Assembly: GCF_003261575.2 (NCBI RefSeq)
Contig: NZ_CP036175.1
Location: 1,674,001 to 1,738,000 of the forward strand
Reading direction: 5' to 3'
Length of the DNA: 64,000 nt
From: Klebsiella huaxiensis
GTDB lineage: Bacteria; Pseudomonadota; Gammaproteobacteria; Enterobacterales; Enterobacteriaceae
A program made the position numbers and the translations under genes. The notes below the pieces were generated by a model, which saw only the letters and a list, made by a program, of their open reading frames with translations, was not told where the DNA came from and searched no databases. This document shows positions 44,548 through 52,196 of this stretch, in pieces (within the stretch, counting starts at the first letter, position 1; every line of letters begins with the position of its first letter).

Positions 44548-45543
44548 ATGGCAAAAAAAACCAGAATTAAAGATATTGCGACCGCCTGTGGTGTGTCTAT
44601 TGCCGCGGTCTCCAGGGCGTTGAAAGGGCAGCCGGGGCTAAGTGAAGAGACACGCCAGCGGATTTTGTCGATAGCGGAAGCAGAAGGCTATGATTTTAGC
44701 CGCTTGCGCAGCGGGCGTATCAAGCGCCTGCTTTTTCTGCTGCACCGGGAACACAATATCGCCAGCGCGCTGCCGTTCTATTCGACCGTGATGCTCGGCG
44801 TTGCGGATGCCTGTCGAGAAAATGAAATTGCCATGAGTTTCCAGCCCATTGGCCCCGGAGACTCGGTCAGCGAGCTGATTAATCTGCACCAGCCTGATGC
44901 ACTGATTTGTGCGGGTTATCTGGAAGCTGAGGTGTTAGCTGAACTGCGTAAAACCGCGTTACCTGTTGCCCTTGTCGATTTGTGGGCGGCAGATTTTCCT
45001 TGTGTGAATCCGGATAACTATCATGGTGGTTTTGTCGCCACCCGCCATCTGCTTGAGCAGGGAAGAAAACGTATTGCTTTTCTTGGTCATTCGCAGCGCC
45101 ACTACAGTATTCGCCAGCGTGTTGAAGGCTATCAGCAAGCGCTGTTTGACGCAGGGATTTCGCTGCCTGCTGATTATAAGGTCGAGGTACCGCCAGTTAA
45201 GGAGATTGAGCAGGCGTTGGTGGAGGGGATGGAGAGCCTGCTGGCGTTGCCGCAGCCGCCGGATGCTATCTTTGCTTATAACGATATGGCTGCGCTGGTG
45301 GCCATGCGGGTCTGCGCGCGCAAAGGCATCAACGTACCGCAAGAGGTGGCGATTGTCGGTTTTGACGATATCGATGCCGCGGCCTGGGCATATCCGCCAT
45401 TAACCACGGTAGCCATTGATAAGCGCGAGCTTGGCCGCGATGCGTTCCGTCTTTTGCTGAGCGATGAAGGTGAGAGAAACTTGTTGTTGCCGGTGCGGTT
45501 GGTGGTTCGCGAAAGTTCGTTGCGGTTGCGTCCGGAGCTATAA
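44548..45543 (+). CDS. LacI-family regulator of the GH127 module
   Basis: 331 aa from the ATG at 44548 (MAKKTRIKDIA); a GTG at 44533 would add five residues and neither start has a strong ribosome site. N-terminal LacI helix-turn-helix and hinge (KDIATACGVSIAAVSRALKG), then a periplasmic-binding-like effector domain (GFVATRHLLEQGRKRIAFLG, PDAIFAYNDMAALVAM, VAIVGFDDIDAAAW). Divergent from the symporter/GH127 operon, which it probably represses. Only 41 bases separate it from ubiX. Confidence 0.88.
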   Translation: MAKKTRIKDIATACGVSIAAVSRALKGQPGLSEETRQRILSIAEAEGYDFSRLRSGRIKRLLFLLHREHNIASALPFYSTVMLGVADACRENEIAMSFQPIGPGDSVSELINLHQPDALICAGYLEAEVLAELRKTALPVALVDLWAADFPCVNPDNYHGGFVATRHLLEQGRKRIAFLGHSQRHYSIRQRVEGYQQALFDAGISLPADYKVEVPPVKEIEQALVEGMESLLALPQPPDAIFAYNDMAALVAMRVCARKGINVPQEVAIVGFDDIDAAAWAYPPLTTVAIDKRELGRDAFRLLLSDEGERNLLLPVRLVVRESSLRLRPEL

Positions 45544-45584
45544 TCCGGCAAAGTCTGCGCCATTGAGCGGAAGGGGCAAATATC

Positions 45585-46154
45585 GTGAAACGACTGATTA
45601 TTGGTATTTCTGGCGCCAGCGGCGCAATTTACGGCGTGCGGCTGCTCCAGATTTTACGTGATGTTCCTGATGTAGAAACGCACCTGATTTTGAGTCAGGC
45701 CGCGCGCCAGACGCTGGCGCTGGAGACTGACTTCTCTTTGCGCGAAGTGCAGGCGTTAGCTGACGTGGTTCACGATGCCCGTGATATTGCCGCCAGCATC
45801 TCTTCCGGCTCTTTTAAAACCGCCGGGATGGTGATTCTGCCGTGCTCAATGAAAACCCTTTCCGGCATTGTTCATAGCTATACCGATGGTCTGTTGACCA
45901 GAGCCGCGGATGTGGTGCTTAAAGAGCGGCGCCCGCTGGTGCTGTGCGTGCGGGAAACGCCATTCCATCTGGGCCATTTGCGTTTACTGGTTCAGGCGGC
46001 GGAAATGGGCGCGGTGATTATGCCGCCGGTGCCGGCGTTCTATCATCGTCCGCATACCCTCGATGATGTGATTAACCAGACAGTCAATCGCGTTATTGAT
46101 CAGTTCGATATTACCCTTCCTGAAGACCTCTTTACCCGCTGGCAGGGCGCGTAG
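45585..46154 (+). CDS. ubiX: flavin prenyltransferase UbiX
   Basis: Makes prenylated FMN, the cofactor of UbiD, which decarboxylates 3-octaprenyl-4-hydroxybenzoate in ubiquinone synthesis. 189 aa, GTG start with AAGGGG upstream. Flavin-binding GISGASGAIYG at the N-terminus and CVRETPFHLGHLR are intact. In E. coli it follows purF; here it lies behind a LacI-type gene and its own promoter is not obvious in the 41-base gap. Confidence 0.96.
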   Translation: MKRLIIGISGASGAIYGVRLLQILRDVPDVETHLILSQAARQTLALETDFSLREVQALADVVHDARDIAASISSGSFKTAGMVILPCSMKTLSGIVHSYTDGLLTRAADVVLKERRPLVLCVRETPFHLGHLRLLVQAAEMGAVIMPPVPAFYHRPHTLDDVINQTVNRVIDQFDITLPEDLFTRWQGA

Positions 46155-46156
46155 AT

Positions 46157-46264
46157 CGCACTAACATAGTGCGCTTTATTCACAATTGCGCTCCTGCAGT
46201 GCAATTTTGTCGCCTCGATCAAATCCTCAACATTTAATTTGTTTTTTTGCGCTCCGGCACTGCG
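46157..46264 (+). promoter_or_regulatory. three NtrC-like dyads upstream of argT
   Basis: CGCACTAACATAGTGCG (46157–46173, perfect dyad), TGCGCTCCTGCAGTGCA (46187–46203) and TGCGCTCCGGCACTGCG (46248–46264, weaker) resemble the NtrC consensus TGCACY-N5-RGTGCA. Their centres are 30 and 61 bp apart, close to whole helical turns. The first could also act as a terminator stem after ubiX. The 304-base gap holds no ORF of note. Confidence 0.5.
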
Positions 46265-46358
46265 GTTTATCCGTTATTGCTGGTATCTTCGCTTTTAAGA
46301 CAAACCTGCAACCTTTATTTAACAAATTTAACGCCATTTCCAGCACGCACTGAGAAAA

Positions 46359-46374
46359 TGGCATAAAACGTGCA
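46359..46374 (+). promoter_or_regulatory. sigma-54 promoter of argT
   Basis: TGGCATAAAACGTGCA has GG and GC exactly ten bases apart, as in -24/-12 promoters (TGGCACG-N4-TTGCA). It lies 85 bases before argT. argT in Salmonella and E. coli is nitrogen-controlled through sigma-54 and NtrC. Confidence 0.72.
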
Positions 46375-46458
46375 CTATAAAACGTGTAAGAGCTGTTGGC
46401 AGTATTCATAACAAGACAACGCATCGCATAACAACATCACGACACTTAAGGGTAACCT

Positions 46459-47241
46459 ATGAAGAAGACGGTCCTGGCTCTCTCTTTAATGATGGGAATT
46501 TGCAGCGCTTCCAGCGCATTCGCCGCGCTGCCGCAAAGTATACGTATTGGCACCGATGCCACCTACGCGCCTTTCTCATCGAAGGATGCGAAAGGGGATT
46601 TCGTCGGCTTTGACATCGATTTGGGCAATGAGCTTTGTTCACGTATCAACGTGAAATGTACCTGGGTAGGCAGCGATTTCGACGCTCTGATCCCTTCGCT
46701 GAAGGCGAAGAAGATCGACGCCATTATCTCTTCTTTGTCGATTACCGAAAAACGTCAGCAGGAGATAGCCTTCTCTGACAAGCTCTACGCGGCGGATTCC
46801 CGTTTGATCGCCGCTAAGGGTTCACCGATTCAACCAACGCTGGAATCTCTCAAAGGCAAGCATGTCGGCGTATTACAGGGCTCTACTCAGGAAGGCTACG
46901 GTAATGAGCGCTGGCGCAGCCATGGCGTAGATGTTGTTGCTTATCAGAACCAGGATTTGATTTACTCCGACCTCGCAGCAGGCCGTCTGGACGCCGCATT
47001 ACAGGATGAAGTGGCCGCCAGCGAAGGCTTCCTCAAACAACCTGCCGGTAAAGATTTTGCTTTTGCAGGCCCTTCCGTTAAAGACAAAAAATTCTTCGGT
47101 GATGGTACCGGTATCGGCCTGCGTAAGGACGATAGCGAGCTGAAAGCCGCGTTTGATAAAGCGCTGGCTGAAGTTCGTAAAGATGGTACCTACGATAAGA
47201 TGGCGAAAAAATACTTCGACTTTAACGTATACGGCGACTAA
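46459..47241 (+). CDS. argT: lysine/arginine/ornithine-binding protein ArgT
   Basis: Periplasmic receptor (LAO protein) that delivers basic amino acids to the HisQMP membrane complex. 260 aa; signal peptide 1–22 (ending SSAFAA), mature start LPQSIRIGTDATYAPF. Family ligand-site residues (YAPFSSKDAKGDFVGFDIDL, SSLSITEKRQQEIAFSDKLY) are intact. About 70% identical by eye to the neighbouring hisJ, showing tandem duplication. Confidence 0.96.
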   Translation: MKKTVLALSLMMGICSASSAFAALPQSIRIGTDATYAPFSSKDAKGDFVGFDIDLGNELCSRINVKCTWVGSDFDALIPSLKAKKIDAIISSLSITEKRQQEIAFSDKLYAADSRLIAAKGSPIQPTLESLKGKHVGVLQGSTQEGYGNERWRSHGVDVVAYQNQDLIYSDLAAGRLDAALQDEVAASEGFLKQPAGKDFAFAGPSVKDKKFFGDGTGIGLRKDDSELKAAFDKALAEVRKDGTYDKMAKKYFDFNVYGD

Positions 47242-47250
47242 GACCACTGT

Positions 47251-47270
47251 TGGCCCGGGACTCCGGGCCA
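47251..47270 (+). other. hairpin after argT
   Basis: TGGCCCGG, loop GACT, CCGGGCCA lies nine bases after the argT stop with no U-run. It could stabilise the argT mRNA end rather than end transcription, allowing some read-through to hisJ. Confidence 0.5.
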
Positions 47271-47433
47271 CGCACATCTATTGCTGCCCCTTATTGGTGC
47301 AATCACACTTTTGGTGGATCAATCTGGTGCAGTATAGCGCTCGCATTGCGATAGAAAGTGCATAGTTAAGCGTTTCTGATGCGAAAAAATTTGCTTTCCG
47401 GCGCAGAATGTTTTGCCTTACCGGGGCGAATAA

Positions 47434-47449
47434 TGGCACGATAACTGCC
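47434..47449 (+). promoter_or_regulatory. sigma-54-type promoter of hisJ
   Basis: TGGCACGATAACTGCC matches TGGCACG-N4-TTGC with one mismatch and correct GG-N10-GC spacing, 51 bases before the hisJ start. I see no clear NtrC dyad nearby in the 258-base gap, so activation might come from the argT upstream sites or another factor. Confidence 0.65.
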
Positions 47450-47499
47450 GTAAGTATTTCTAATAAACCCGTTAGAATGACAGTCTGTTGAGGATAGTT

Positions 47500-48282
47500 A
47501 TGAAAAAACTGGCGTTGTCTCTCTCTTTAGCGCTGGCCCTTTCCAGCGTTTCCACGGTATTCGCAGCAATTCCGCAAAAAGTCCGTATCGGTACCGACCC
47601 TACTTATGCCCCGTTCGAATCGAAGAATGCACAGGGTGAATTGATTGGTTTTGACATCGATCTGGCAAAAGAGCTGTGTAAGCGCATCAATACGCAATGT
47701 ACCTTCATTGAGAACCCGCTGGACGCGTTGATCCCATCTTTAAAAGCGAAGAAGATTGATGCCATTATGTCCTCGCTTTCGATCACCGAAAAACGTCAGC
47801 AGGAAATCGCTTTCACCGACAAACTCTATGCCGCCGATTCTCGCCTGGTGGTGAAAAAAGGCAGCGATGTTACGCCTGACCTCGCGAAGCTGAAAGGCAA
47901 ACGCGTCGGTGTTCTGCAAGGAACTACGCAAGAAACCTACGGCAATGAACACTGGGCGCCGAAAGGAATTGAAATTGTTTCCTATCAGGGGCAGGACAAT
48001 ATCTATTCTGACCTGACTGCTGGACGTATTGATGCCGCGTTCCAGGATGAAGTTGCCGCTAGCGAAGGTTTCCTCAAACAGCCTATTGGCAAAGATTATC
48101 AGTTTGGCGGTCCGTCGATTAAAGACGAGAAGCTGTTTGGCGTCGGCACCGGCATGGGGCTGCGTAAAGATGATAACGAACTGCGTGAAGCGCTGAATAA
48201 AGCCTTTGCCGAGATGCGAAAAGACGGCACCTACGACAAGCTGGCGAAGAAATATTTTGATTTTAACGTGTACGGCGATTAA
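47500..48282 (+). CDS. hisJ: histidine-binding protein HisJ
   Basis: Periplasmic receptor for L-histidine working with HisQMP. 260 aa from the ATG at 47500 (GAGG nine bases upstream); the TTG at 47488 is rejected. Signal peptide 1–22 (ending VSTVFAA), mature start IPQKVRIGTDPTYAPF. Close relative of ArgT next door. Confidence 0.97.
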   Translation: MKKLALSLSLALALSSVSTVFAAIPQKVRIGTDPTYAPFESKNAQGELIGFDIDLAKELCKRINTQCTFIENPLDALIPSLKAKKIDAIMSSLSITEKRQQEIAFTDKLYAADSRLVVKKGSDVTPDLAKLKGKRVGVLQGTTQETYGNEHWAPKGIEIVSYQGQDNIYSDLTAGRIDAAFQDEVAASEGFLKQPIGKDYQFGGPSIKDEKLFGVGTGMGLRKDDNELREALNKAFAEMRKDGTYDKLAKKYFDFNVYGD

Positions 48283-48296
48283 CCATTTCGCGTACC

Positions 48297-48324
48297 CCAT
48301 CGCGCGTAATTTGGCGCGCGATGG
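48297..48324 (+). repeat. perfect hairpin in the hisJ–hisQ gap
   Basis: CCATCGCGCG, loop TAATTTGG, CGCGCGATGG: a 10-bp perfect stem without U-run. In Salmonella REP elements sit in this same gap and protect the hisJ message, which explains why receptor outnumbers permease. Here a simple GC-rich stem may do the same. Confidence 0.7.
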
Positions 48325-48348
48325 TTGATGACAGACAGGGCAGACAGC

Positions 48349-49035
48349 ATGCTGTACGGGTTTTCACAGGTTATTTTTCAGGGCGCGCTGGTCACCCTCG
48401 AGCTGGCATTAAGCTCCGTTGTTCTGGCGGTGCTTATCGGTCTGGCCGGAGCCGGAGCCAAGCTTTCCAGCAATCGTCCGCTGGCGCTGATTTTCGAAGG
48501 CTATACCACTTTAATCCGCGGTGTGCCCGATCTGGTGCTTATGCTGCTGATTTTTTACGGGCTGCAGATTGCGCTTAACAGCGTGACTGACGCGCTGGGC
48601 CTGGCGCAGTTTGATATCGACCCAATGGTGGCGGGGATTATCACGCTGGGCTTTATCTATGGCGCCTATTTCACCGAAACTTTTCGCGGCGCTTTTCTGG
48701 CCGTACCGAAAGGGCATATCGAAGCGGCCACCGCTTTCGGATTCAGCAGCGGGCAGACTTTTCGCCGGATCCTGTTCCCGGCGATGATGCGCTATGCGCT
48801 GCCTGGAATAGGCAACAACTGGCAGGTGATACTCAAAGCGACAGCGCTGGTCTCGTTACTGGGGCTAGAAGATGTGGTCAAGGCAACCCAGTTGGCAGGC
48901 AAAAGCACCTGGGAGCCCTTCTACTTCGCTATCGTTTGTGGCCTGATTTATCTCGTATTTACCACGGTTTCCAATGGTGTACTGCTGATGCTTGAACGCC
49001 GTTATTCTGTAGGCGTGAAGAGGGCTGACCTGTGA
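48349..49035 (+). CDS. hisQ: histidine/LAO ABC transporter permease HisQ
   Basis: 228 aa, five membrane helices. The EAA loop typical of permeases (GHIEAATAFGFSSGQTFRRI, followed by FPAMMRYALPG) contacts the ATPase HisP. I start at 48349, which gives MLYGFSQVIFQGALV as in E. coli, with AGGG upstream; the frame could extend to 48325. The last four bases overlap hisM. Confidence 0.95.
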   Translation: MLYGFSQVIFQGALVTLELALSSVVLAVLIGLAGAGAKLSSNRPLALIFEGYTTLIRGVPDLVLMLLIFYGLQIALNSVTDALGLAQFDIDPMVAGIITLGFIYGAYFTETFRGAFLAVPKGHIEAATAFGFSSGQTFRRILFPAMMRYALPGIGNNWQVILKATALVSLLGLEDVVKATQLAGKSTWEPFYFAIVCGLIYLVFTTVSNGVLLMLERRYSVGVKRADL

Positions 49036-49748
49036 TTGAAATTATTCAGGAGTACTGGAAATCTCTGCTGTGGACTGACGGATACCGCTTTACTGGGGTA
49101 GCGATTACGCTCTGGCTGCTGATCTCGTCAGTGGTGATGGGGGGCATTCTGGCGGTTTTTCTCGCCATTGGTCGCGTCTCAAGCAATAAATATATCCAGT
49201 TCCCTATCTGGCTGTTTACCTACATTTTTCGCGGTACGCCGCTGTACGTCCAACTGCTGGTGTTCTATTCCGGGATGTATACGCTGGAAGTTGTCAAAGG
49301 TACCGAACTGCTAAATGCTTTCTTCCGTAGTGGCCTGAACTGTACGGTGCTGGCGCTGACGCTAAATACCTGTGCCTATACCACGGAGATTTTCGCTGGC
49401 GCGATTCGTTCGGTTCCCGCCGGAGAGATTGAAGCGGCGCGAGCGTACGGTTTTTCATCGGTCAAAATGTATCGTTGCATTATTTTGCCTTCCGCGCTGC
49501 GTATTGCTCTGCCTGCGTACAGCAATGAAGTGATTTTGATGCTGCACTCCACCGCGCTGGCTTTTACCGCGACGGTGCCGGACCTGCTGAAAATCGCCCG
49601 TGATATTAACTCGGCGACCTACCAGCCGTTTACTGCTTTTGGCATTGCCGCAGTACTGTATCTCATTATCTCGTATGTGCTGATTAGCTTGTTCCGCAGG
49701 GCGGAAAAGCGCTGGCTGCAGCATATCAAACCTTCTTCAACGCACTGA
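49032..49748 (+). CDS. hisM: histidine/LAO ABC transporter permease HisM
   Basis: 238 aa partner of HisQ. GTG start overlapping the hisQ stop. Five membrane helices and the EAA loop (GEIEAARAYGFSSVKMYRCI, then LPSALRIALP) are evident. hisP follows after seven bases. Confidence 0.95.
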   Translation: MIEIIQEYWKSLLWTDGYRFTGVAITLWLLISSVVMGGILAVFLAIGRVSSNKYIQFPIWLFTYIFRGTPLYVQLLVFYSGMYTLEVVKGTELLNAFFRSGLNCTVLALTLNTCAYTTEIFAGAIRSVPAGEIEAARAYGFSSVKMYRCIILPSALRIALPAYSNEVILMLHSTALAFTATVPDLLKIARDINSATYQPFTAFGIAAVLYLIISYVLISLFRRAEKRWLQHIKPSSTH

Positions 49749-49755
49749 GAACGCC

Positions 49756-50529
49756 ATGTCCGACAATAAATTAAACGTTATCGATCTCCATAAACGTTAC
49801 GGCGAACACGAGGTGCTGAAAGGCGTCTCGCTACGGGCGAAAGCCGGGGACGTTATCAGCATCATCGGTTCATCAGGTTCCGGCAAAAGTACCTTTTTGC
49901 GATGCATTAACTTCCTTGAAAAGCCCAGTGAAGGCACGATTGTAGTTAATGGGCAGAATATTGGCCTGGTTCGTGATAAAGACGGCCAGCTCAAGGTCTC
50001 TGATAAAAACCAACTCCGCCTGTTGCGTACTCGTCTGACCATGGTGTTTCAGCACTTCAACCTGTGGAGCCATATGACGGTACTGGAAAACGTCATGGAA
50101 GCGCCGATTCAGGTTCTGGGGCTGAGCAAACAGGAAGCGCGCGATCGGGCAGTGAAATACCTGGCGAAAGTGGGTATTGATGAGCGCCAGCAGATTAAAT
50201 ACCCGGTCCACCTATCCGGTGGTCAGCAGCAGCGTGTATCCATCGCCCGCGCGTTGGCAATGGAGCCTGATGTGTTGCTGTTTGATGAACCAACGTCGGC
50301 GCTTGACCCGGAGCTGGTGGGCGAAGTGCTGCGTATCATGCAGCAACTGGCGGAAGAGGGGAAAACCATGGTTGTGGTGACGCATGAGATGGGCTTTGCC
50401 CGCCATGTTTCCTCGCACGTGATCTTCCTCCATCAGGGTAAAATTGAAGAAGAAGGGCACCCTGACGAAGTCTTCGGTAATCCGAAAAGCCAGCGCCTGC
50501 AGCAGTTCCTGAAAGGTTCTTTGAAGTAA
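49756..50529 (+). CDS. hisP: histidine/LAO ABC transporter ATPase HisP
   Basis: 257 aa, cytoplasmic ATPase that powers import by HisQMP. Walker A GSSGSGKST, Q-loop FQHFNLW, signature LSGGQQQRVSIARALA, Walker B VLLFDEPTSALD and H-loop VVTHEMGFA are all intact. Last gene of the operon; a GC hairpin follows. Confidence 0.97.
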   Translation: MSDNKLNVIDLHKRYGEHEVLKGVSLRAKAGDVISIIGSSGSGKSTFLRCINFLEKPSEGTIVVNGQNIGLVRDKDGQLKVSDKNQLRLLRTRLTMVFQHFNLWSHMTVLENVMEAPIQVLGLSKQEARDRAVKYLAKVGIDERQQIKYPVHLSGGQQQRVSIARALAMEPDVLLFDEPTSALDPELVGEVLRIMQQLAEEGKTMVVVTHEMGFARHVSSHVIFLHQGKIEEEGHPDEVFGNPKSQRLQQFLKGSLK

Positions 50530-50541
50530 CATCAACCCTGA

Positions 50542-50565
50542 CCCGGCGGAATACCCTCCGCCGGG
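50542..50565. terminator. hairpin between convergent hisP and the acetyltransferase gene
   Basis: CCCGGCGG, loop AATACCCT, CCGCCGGG: 8-bp perfect stem with no U-run on either strand, so termination is probably factor-dependent or weak. Confidence 0.5.
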
Positions 50566-50569
50566 ACAG

Positions 50570-51067
50570 CTAGCGCTCCAGCCGATACACCCAGTCGTCG
50601 TAATCTATTCCGTTTAGATGGTAAGCTTTTTCGAACACCTGAATGCGGATAAAACCCTGTTTTTCCAGCAGGCGGGAAGATCCCGAATTAGTGCCCAACA
50701 CCCATGCATTAATCGCCTGAACGCCGAGTTGGTTAAATCCGTAATCGCAAATTGCTTGTAGCGCTTCGCGGGCGAACCCTTGTCCCTGAGCTTCGGGGAG
50801 GAGGGCATAACCCACGTCTGCTTCATGCGGATTTTTAGTGCTGATACGCAGGCCGATATCACCCATCGCCGTGCCGCTGGCATCGCGCAGCACGAAGACG
50901 CCAGTATCTGCGCAGCGAGCCTCAAATAGCGTACGTAGCGCCGATTCTTCAAGGATCTCACCCATAAAACGCATCACTTCTGGGTCTTGCCGTAGACGCA
51001 GGAAAAAGGGCCAGTCAGATGAGTTAAATGGAGAAAGAAGTAAGCGCGGCGTGGTGAGCGTTATCAT
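50570..51067 (-). CDS. GNAT-family N-acetyltransferase (RimJ/RimL-like)
   Basis: 165 aa. N-terminal TTPRLLLSPF, acetyl-CoA-binding region (VGYALLPEAQGQGFAREALQ) and C-terminal LEKQGFIRIQVFEKAYHLNG fit the acetyltransferase_3 (RimJ/RimL/YdaF) group. Target unknown. The ATG at 51067 is chosen over a TTG two codons earlier; neither has a good ribosome site. It occupies the place of rpnB between hisP and yfcH in E. coli. Confidence 0.83.
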   Translation of the reverse strand: MITLTTPRLLLSPFNSSDWPFFLRLRQDPEVMRFMGEILEESALRTLFEARCADTGVFVLRDASGTAMGDIGLRISTKNPHEADVGYALLPEAQGQGFAREALQAICDYGFNQLGVQAINAWVLGTNSGSSRLLEKQGFIRIQVFEKAYHLNGIDYDDWVYRLER

Positions 51068-51134
51068 AAACAAGCCATAACAGTGGAGAGTCTATTCACC
51101 TTAACACCACAATGTACTGAATTATATGACGGTG

Positions 51135-51701
51135 TTATCCGATATTTAACGAATCAACCCGGTGTTTTTCAAGCCTTTGAAGGTAGTGAAGGACGGTTTT
51201 GCTCTCCCGCGTGGCTCGCAATTGGAGCGCCAGATTCAGGTTATCCAGAACCTCGGCGTGGGCAACCAGCGGCGAGTCTTCGGGGATTCTGTTTTCCGTT
51301 ACCAGCCAACCAACAATGGTTTTCCAGCGCCACAAAGGGGAATTGCCCTTAACGCGCTGCACCGGTCCAGGAAACTGACCTGAGCCTCTTGCGCCATCTT
51401 TCAGCAGGGCGATGGCCTGCCGTGTCAGGCCGGTGAGTTCGGCAATATCGCTTAAACCTACCAGGGCGGAATCAACGGATTCAACCCGGGCACTGAGGGA
51501 GAGAGCGGATTCGATATCTGCAATGGCTGACAGAATAGCCTGCTCAAGAGAGTCGCTTTCGCGATCGAAATCCAGATAGACTGCGGTGCCGTAAAAGCAG
51601 ACCAGGGCATCAGCGCAGCCCGCCGCATGCAGCGAATCTTCCAGACCCACGGTGTGCGCGGTAACGCCAGAAAGCGTGAGGGTAAAATTATACAGCGCCA
51701 T
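51135..51701 (-). CDS. HTH protein, candidate antitoxin of a two-gene module
   Basis: 188 aa, not a family I can name. The N-terminal half (1–78) has an alternating strand/helix look with GTAVYLDFDRESDSLEQAIL. Residues about 84–130 form a MerR/AlpA-like helix-turn-helix (LSDIAELTGLTRQAIALLKD) followed by a short wing and GNSPLWRWKTIVGWL. The C-terminus is helical. The start is three bases after the stop of the upstream 84-aa gene, with AAGGA in that gene's end, so the two are made together. A repressor-antitoxin is the best guess. Confidence 0.62.
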   Translation of the reverse strand: MALYNFTLTLSGVTAHTVGLEDSLHAAGCADALVCFYGTAVYLDFDRESDSLEQAILSAIADIESALSLSARVESVDSALVGLSDIAELTGLTRQAIALLKDGARGSGQFPGPVQRVKGNSPLWRWKTIVGWLVTENRIPEDSPLVAHAEVLDNLNLALQLRATRESKTVLHYLQRLEKHRVDSLNIG

Positions 51702-51704
51702 GAT

Positions 51705-51959
51705 TTAGTCCTTCTTGTGGTTAATCTGAGCTGATAAAGGCACCTGACAGCGGTCGACCATTCTAATAATCTGCCGGGCGTGGTTAATGGGGACTGCCGG
51801 CGTTGACCAGATACTCATCATATGTTCCCGATGCCGGGTCGTCCCGCACATTAGCCGTCCAAAACAGTGGGCGCTTTTACCGCCAGCGATAAAAATCCAA
51901 CCCCTTGTGAGCGCATAGTCGATGGCTGCTCTGATATGTTTATCTGGATGTTCCTTCAT
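51705..51959 (-). CDS. small HicA-like protein, candidate toxin
   Basis: 84 aa, basic, from the ATG at 51959 (AGGA nine bases upstream); the longer frame back to 52184 has no coding character. The predicted order helix (HIRAAIDYALTRG), strand (WIFIAGG), strand with His (KSAHCFGRLMCG), strand (HMMSIWSTP), helix (HARQIIRMVDRC) resembles the HicA double-stranded-RNA-binding fold, in which a His is needed for RNA cleavage. Toxin-first order also matches hicAB. Similarity is by fold pattern only. Confidence 0.6.
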   Translation of the reverse strand: MKEHPDKHIRAAIDYALTRGWIFIAGGKSAHCFGRLMCGTTRHREHMMSIWSTPAVPINHARQIIRMVDRCQVPLSAQINHKKD

Positions 51960-51988
51960 CAGTATGTCCTGGTTATTTTGAATACAAT

Positions 51989-52025
51989 GTTGACGAATGT
52001 CAACGCGCAATGATGCAAAATTGCA
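51989..52025 (-). promoter_or_regulatory. promoter with palindromic operators of the HicA-like/HTH pair
   Basis: GTTGACGAATGTCAAC (51989–52004) is a perfect 6-bp dyad. Read on the minus strand it contains TTGACA, and 17 bases further CAAAAT, a fair -35/-10 pair. A second palindrome TGCAAAATTGCA is at 52014–52025. Repressor binding here would block the promoter, as in self-regulated toxin–antitoxin operons. The rest of 51960–52196 holds no gene. Confidence 0.58.
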
Positions 52026-52196
52026 CACCAGGGGGTTATGACAGAGTGGAAAGATAATCACTGGAAGCAGATTCACAATTAAGCGGGTATTGAGCGAGCG
52101 GGTTTTGATTGTTGCGAGGAGGGTTCCATGGCGCGTAGGGGATTTATTTAAGTCAGGGAGACCGGCAAGGTCTCCCGGCGGCATAATAGCCCTGAG

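Noticed and set aside
51960..52184. Longer N-terminus of the HicA-like protein
   Set aside because: The extra part would cross the promoter and palindromes and looks non-coding; the ATG at 51959 has its own ribosome site.
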